Under the pieces are notes generated by a model. That model saw nothing but the letters and a program-made list of their open reading frames with translations. It did not search any database and had not been told where the DNA came from. From a bacterium D16-76 (GTDB lineage: Bacteria > Bacillota > Clostridia > Oscillospirales > Acutalibacteraceae): a stretch of 54,183 nt of DNA. Shown here piece after piece: positions 50,757 to 54,183 of this stretch. The translations under genes and the position numbers were made by a program. The first letter of the stretch is position 1, and every line of letters begins with the position of its first letter. The stretch is taken from assembly GCA_009917445.1 (NCBI GenBank), contig QZEE01000024.1:1-54183 (forward strand), read 5' to 3'.

Positions 50757-52019
50757 ATGGCGAACACAAGAAAGAATGTCCGACTCGATTCTAAAAGGGT
50801 CAGGCTCAAGAAGGGTGAGGGACAGCGGAGCAACGGAACCTATGAGTTTCGCTGGACAACCAAAGATGGCAAGCGCCATTCGATATACGCAGCAACATTA
50901 GAACAACTTCGTGAGAAGGAAACACAGGTCGTGATTGACGAGCATGACGGTATCCGCAACGACATCACCAGTAAGACGGTGAATGATGTCTATGAGTTGT
51001 GGGTAGAGTTGAAACGGGGGATAAAGGACAGTACCTTTAAGAACTACATTTACATGTATGAAACCTTCGTTAAGCCAACTTTCGGAAAGAAGCGGATCAC
51101 AACGGTTAAGCGCTCCGATGTAAAGCGCTTCTACAATCGGTTGAAAGAGGACAGGGGCATGAAGGTCTCTACCATTGATAATGTCCACAATGTTCTCTAC
51201 CAAATATTCCAGTTTGCGGTCGATGACGACATGATTCGAGCAAATCCAACGAGCAAGATGATGAAGGAACTTAGAATCTCCTATGGGAACGACAGCGAGA
51301 AGAGAAAGGCACTGACGGTCGAGCAGCAAAAGTTGTTTCTGAGCTTCTTGCAGCGCCATCCTCAATACAGCCATTGGTATCCTGTTTTCTATATCATGCT
51401 CTATACCGGAATGCGAGTTGGTGAGGTAACAGGGCTACGGTGGAATGACATTGATCTGGAATCCGAAGAAATAGAGGTGAACCATACGCTGGTCTATTAC
51501 AACCACCGAGACGAGAAAGGATGCTATTTTAGCATAAACACGCCCAAGACCGCCGCCGGTTGTAGAGTGATTCCCATGACCAAGGGAGTGAAAGAAGCAT
51601 TCCTGATGGAGAAAGCCTATCAGGAAGAGGCTGAGATAAAAAGCGTAGGGACTGTTGATGGATACCACGACTTCATCTTCATCAATAAAGATGGAAATGT
51701 CCAGCATTACGGTACTCTGAACAAAGCAATTCGGAGGATTATCAGGGATTGTAACGATGAAGTCCTTGAGATGTACGGCATAGACTCAGATCCGATCCTT
51801 CTGCCGGACTTTAGCTGTCATACACTGAGGCACACCTACGCTACGAGATTATGCGAGGCGGGAATCAATATCAAGGTTATTCAAGATGTTATGGGCCATG
51901 CGGACATTGATACCACGATGAATATCTATATTGATGTTACCGCAGACCTGAAGAAGAAGGAAATCACGACCTTTGACTCTTTTATGGAGGGACAAAAGGA
52001 TAAAGATGAATCTGCATAA
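50757..52019 (+). CDS. int: Tn916-family tyrosine integrase
   Basis: A 420-residue integrase. It has an arm-binding N-terminal domain (about residues 1-60, with YEFRWTTKDGKRHSIYAATLEQLREKE), a core-binding domain (about 70-160) and a catalytic domain with R220 (GMRVGEV), H355 and R358 (HTLRHTYAT), H381 (MGHADI) and Y391 (MNIYIDV). It integrates and excises the element with Xis. GAGGAGGG-type sequence precedes the ATG. Confidence 0.96.
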   Translation: MANTRKNVRLDSKRVRLKKGEGQRSNGTYEFRWTTKDGKRHSIYAATLEQLREKETQVVIDEHDGIRNDITSKTVNDVYELWVELKRGIKDSTFKNYIYMYETFVKPTFGKKRITTVKRSDVKRFYNRLKEDRGMKVSTIDNVHNVLYQIFQFAVDDDMIRANPTSKMMKELRISYGNDSEKRKALTVEQQKLFLSFLQRHPQYSHWYPVFYIMLYTGMRVGEVTGLRWNDIDLESEEIEVNHTLVYYNHRDEKGCYFSINTPKTAAGCRVIPMTKGVKEAFLMEKAYQEEAEIKSVGTVDGYHDFIFINKDGNVQHYGTLNKAIRRIIRDCNDEVLEMYGIDSDPILLPDFSCHTLRHTYATRLCEAGINIKVIQDVMGHADIDTTMNIYIDVTADLKKKEITTFDSFMEGQKDKDESA

Positions 52020-52022
52020 AGA

Positions 52023-52057
52023 AGCAAGCCCTGCGACATTGTGTTGCAGGGCTTGCT
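52023..52057 (+). terminator. Hairpin after the integrase gene
   Basis: The 12-bp stem AGCAAGCCCTGC/GCAGGGCTTGCT begins three bases after the integrase stop. The following CGCACATTTCTC is only mildly T-rich. Confidence 0.65.
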
Positions 52058-52082
52058 CGCACATTTCTCATATCAGAAAAAG

Positions 52083-52100
52083 ACCTTTATTATATAAGGT
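52083..52100 (+). promoter_or_regulatory. Possible promoter or operator
   Basis: The imperfect palindrome ACCTT-TATTATAT-AAGGT contains a TATTAT-type -10 sequence 26-40 bases before the ATG of the treble-clef gene. The -35 element is not clear. Confidence 0.35.
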
Positions 52101-52125
52101 ACACTAAGGGAATGAGGTGTGCTTT

Positions 52126-53526
52126 ATGAAAAATAGTTTTGCTACAATCCATCCTGAGCTGGTTTCGGAGTGGTCGGAGAAGAACCTACCCCTGACACCC
52201 GAAATGGTATCTTACGGCTCCAATAAGGTTGTTTGGTGGCGTGGTAAGTGTGGGCATGAGTGGGAAACAAGCATAAAGGCACGATCACATGGGGAGAAAT
52301 GCCCCATCTGTGATGGCATAAGAATTGCTGAGGGTATCAATGACCTTGCAACAACACACTCCCTGATTGCTGCTGAGTGGTCTCCGCAGAACCTACCGCT
52401 TTTACCAACGATGGTTGGCGCTGGCTCCCATAAGAAAGTATGGTGGAGGGACAAGCTGGGGCATGAGTGGAGGGCTGAGGTTAGGGCAAGAGTGAGAGGA
52501 ACCGGTTGTCCCTACTGCTCCCATAACAAGGTGTTGGAAGGGTTTAATGACCTTGCTACACGATTTCCAGAAGTCGCCGCTGAGTGGTCTGAACGCAATT
52601 TGCCTTTACTTCCAACGATGGTAACTGCTTTTGCAAACAGAAAGGTATGGTGGAAGTGCAGCGAGGGGCATGAATGGTACACGCTGATTTCTACCAGAGC
52701 TGGAGGAAGCAAATGTCCATATTGTAGTGGGATTGAGCTTCTCAAGGGATTCAATGACTTCGCTACCCGTCAGCCAGAGCTTGCGGAGGAATGGTCTGAT
52801 AGAAATCTTCCGTTGACACCGGATATGGTGAACGAGAAATCAAGGAAGAAAGTCTGGTGGAAATGCAGAGTTTGCGGTTTTGAATGGCAGTCGCTTGTAA
52901 AGAGTCGTATCAAGGGTACTGTCTGTCCTGTCTGCGCTGAAAGGGCAGTGAAAGAAGGGTATAACGACCTCGCAACCACTGACCCAGAAATGGCAGCAGA
53001 GTGGAACTTTGAAAGAAACGAGGGGATTTTACCGAGGCACATTTCGAGGAACTCTTTGAGGTTCGTTTGGTGGAAAGACCAATATGGACACGAGTGGCGT
53101 GACAGAGTGTTCAATAGGGCGGTGGAGGGTGCGGGGTGCAAGGAATGCGAGAGAGAGTTTAGGAGCGCATATCCCCAACTTCTGATTTCGCTATATGTAA
53201 GAAAGCTGGGAATCGAAGTGATAAACGGCTCAGAGGAAGCATCTGGCGTCCCAATAGAAAACTACATACCAGCGTTGAGGCTTGCTATTGAGACTTCGGA
53301 GAGATTAAAGGGGGAAGCTAAGGTGAAAGGGTATATTTGTGAGAAACAAGGGATTCGGTATATTTGGATTCCGCTGAAACGAAAAGACAGTCTGGCAGGA
53401 TTTGCCCAGAGGGTGAAAACGGCGCTTCAGAAAGCCCATGTCTATATTTCCACAGACGAGGAGAAAGATGTAGAATTACTGCGCCGCCTGTTTGAAGATT
53501 GGAGGCGGAGTGCTGAAACCGCTTGA
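52126..53526 (+). CDS. Five-repeat treble-clef protein with nuclease-like tail
   Basis: A 466-residue protein starting at ATG 52126 (GAGGTG upstream). Five repeats of about 65 residues each contain a core such as NDLATRFPEVAAEWS, NLPLLPTMV, KVWWKC, GHEWY and CPYC. This is the DUF4379-type zinc/treble-clef domain. The C-terminal about 110 residues (YPQLLISLYVRKLGIEVING, then IENYIPALRLAIETSE and EKQGIRYIWIP) resemble the Vsr/EDxK endonuclease fold attached to such repeats elsewhere, but the usual catalytic aspartate-rich motif is incomplete. DNA binding is likely; cleavage is uncertain. It lies beyond int and may be an accessory gene at the element end. Confidence 0.8.
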   Translation: MKNSFATIHPELVSEWSEKNLPLTPEMVSYGSNKVVWWRGKCGHEWETSIKARSHGEKCPICDGIRIAEGINDLATTHSLIAAEWSPQNLPLLPTMVGAGSHKKVWWRDKLGHEWRAEVRARVRGTGCPYCSHNKVLEGFNDLATRFPEVAAEWSERNLPLLPTMVTAFANRKVWWKCSEGHEWYTLISTRAGGSKCPYCSGIELLKGFNDFATRQPELAEEWSDRNLPLTPDMVNEKSRKKVWWKCRVCGFEWQSLVKSRIKGTVCPVCAERAVKEGYNDLATTDPEMAAEWNFERNEGILPRHISRNSLRFVWWKDQYGHEWRDRVFNRAVEGAGCKECEREFRSAYPQLLISLYVRKLGIEVINGSEEASGVPIENYIPALRLAIETSERLKGEAKVKGYICEKQGIRYIWIPLKRKDSLAGFAQRVKTALQKAHVYISTDEEKDVELLRRLFEDWRRSAETA

Positions 53527-53551
53527 AATGAAAAAGGCGATATGCTATAAT
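53523..53551 (+). promoter_or_regulatory. Probable promoter entering the terminal non-coding region
   Basis: TTGAAA (53523-53528), a 17-base spacer and TATAAT (53546-53551) overlap the end of the previous gene. No convincing gene follows for at least 600 bases, so the product may be an untranslated RNA or a long leader. Confidence 0.55.
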
Positions 53552-53618
53552 CTACCTATCTTTAACTTGGCATGGTCGCTCTAATCTGGGGAAAGGATAA
53601 TAGCAACAGCCCAAGGAC

Positions 53619-53882
53619 TTACGCCTTACGCCACGATTTACACCATTGTCCTTTGTCTCTGTAAGAATGGGTAAGAGCTGGTAAGAGAGCGAAATGCAAG
53701 GGGGGACGGTAGTATGAGCGATTGCAAGCAGGTAAGAGTTGGTGAAGGATGTGCTATCGACTTCCCCACAATGAAGCCGATTGACTGAGTAAGTTCGTAT
53801 AAGTTCTTACACAGAGACATACAGAGGGTTATGGAGGGTGCTTACCACAGAGCTTACCACAATTTACGAAAACCGTACCACA
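53619..53882. repeat. GTAAG repeat array near the element end
   Basis: No gene is visible here. Instead there are TTACGCC twice in tandem (53619-53632), three tandem ten-base units beginning GTAAGA (53661, 53671, 53681), another GGTAAGAGTT (53731), paired AAGTTC units (53791 and 53801), and two CTTACCACA plus one CGTACCACA in the opposite sense (53841, 53853, 53874). The pattern suits integrase or excisionase arm sites, or a replication or control region. The exact element end was not identified. Confidence 0.6.
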
Positions 53883-53893
53883 AAAGATGCGGC

Positions 53894-53910
53894 GAGATTA
53901 TGCAAATCTC
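53894..53910. other. Small inverted repeat
   Basis: GAGATT (53894-53899) and AATCTC (53905-53910) face each other across ATGCA, flanked by GCG and CGC, directly after the GTAAG array. Confidence 0.4.
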
Positions 53911-53951
53911 CGCAAGTCCCCGCAACCCTCTGTAAATCTAAATGAACACAG

Positions 53952-53985
53952 AAGCCCACCGAGAAATCGGTGGGCTTTCTTTTTT
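53952..53985 (+). terminator. Strong intrinsic terminator
   Basis: AAGCCCACCGA (53952-53962) pairs with TCGGTGGGCTT (53967-53977) and is followed by TCTTTTTT. It would end any transcript started at the promoter near 53551. The remaining 200 bases to the window end are A/T-rich, with a small GTGAGG/CCTCAC hairpin at 54115-54133 and no recognisable gene. Confidence 0.8.
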
Positions 53986-54183
53986 GCGCTCGTTGCAATC
54001 CAAAGCGGAATGTGGCGGGCGCTTTTTTTGTTTTTCAAGCCCCTCGAATCTGCCTGAAAAAATTTTTTTGAAAAAGTGGTTTAATTTTTCGAGCTTTTTT
54101 TGCTGTTGTGGAGTGTGAGGCAAAACACCTCACGAGTTCCTTGAAAACTGAATACACATTCATCAGGTCGTTCCTGAGCGGAG

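Noticed and set aside
53572-53661. Short frame starting ATGGTCGCTC in the terminal region
   Set aside because: It has no good ribosome binding site and its end runs into the GTAAG repeat array. The translation shows no family.
50407-54149. 16-base direct repeat GAGTTCCTTGAAAACT at 50407 and 54134 as possible attachment cores
   Set aside because: One copy is ordinary coding sequence of xis. An A/T-rich 16-mer match in 54 kb is not unlikely by chance, and the element between would exclude nearly all transfer genes.

Overview
The window is most of a conjugative element (ICE) of the broad Tn916/Tn1549-like superfamily from a low-to-mid GC Gram-positive host. A gut Clostridium-related bacterium (Oscillospiraceae/Ruminococcaceae type) is most likely. 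The reasons are strong AGGAGG ribosome binding sites, frequent GTG and TTG starts, an SLH-domain surface protein, a PrgI/VirB4/CHAP type IV secretion set, a Tn916-type integrase with excisionase, and the family of giant methylase-helicase proteins. No rRNA, tRNA, CRISPR array, IS transposase or antibiotic resistance gene was seen. The species is inference.

Layout. Positions 40-1768 hold a parA/parB partition pair followed by CTATCTC repeats that may be the centromere. Positions 2065-6140 hold two secreted proteins, a 1090-residue cysteine-rich SLH protein and an oppositely oriented stalk-domain protein. Positions 6275-31647 are one long rightward transfer module: small element-specific genes, a 2792-residue methylase-helicase with a tnpV gene overprinted inside it, a TOPRIM primase-like protein, a likely oriT, MobC, a MOBP relaxase, PcfB, an ArdC-like protein, the VirD4 coupling protein, a Maff2 membrane protein, VirB6-, VirB3- and VirB4-like proteins and a CHAP cell-wall hydrolase. 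Positions 31678-33400 hold two small regulators, a SLOG-fold protein and an unknown gene.

Positions 33446-43339 are a type I restriction-modification locus: hsdM, an intact hsdS, a coiled-coil gene, a tyrosine recombinase, the front half of a second hsdS, its back half in reverse orientation, a zinc-ribbon gene, a small zinc-ribbon membrane gene and hsdR. Four copies of a 13-21 bp repeat in alternating orientation sit exactly at the specificity-module junctions. The locus is therefore a DNA-inversion switch for restriction specificity, caught with hsdS1 on and hsdS2 off.

Positions 43412-47612 run leftward as an apparent operon: XRE repressor, ImmA-like protease, flavodoxin, HEAT-like protein, Y-family DNA polymerase, YolD-like protein and an IreB-like gene broken by one stop codon. 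A perfect consensus promoter at 47671-47699 drives the opposite strand towards a second ImmA-like protease. Positions 49211-52019 hold a sigma-factor-like gene behind a strikingly structured leader, a MazF toxin, two tandem excisionases and the integrase. A gene with five treble-clef repeats (52126-53526) and about 650 bp of repeat-rich non-coding DNA close the window.

The genes form a self-contained cycle: partition and maintenance, damage- or stress-linked regulation, excision, relaxosome and secretion, with a phase-variable restriction system as the main cargo. Start codons were chosen from ribosome binding sites and often lie downstream of the longest open frame. Functions are by recognition of motifs and families; no database search was run.
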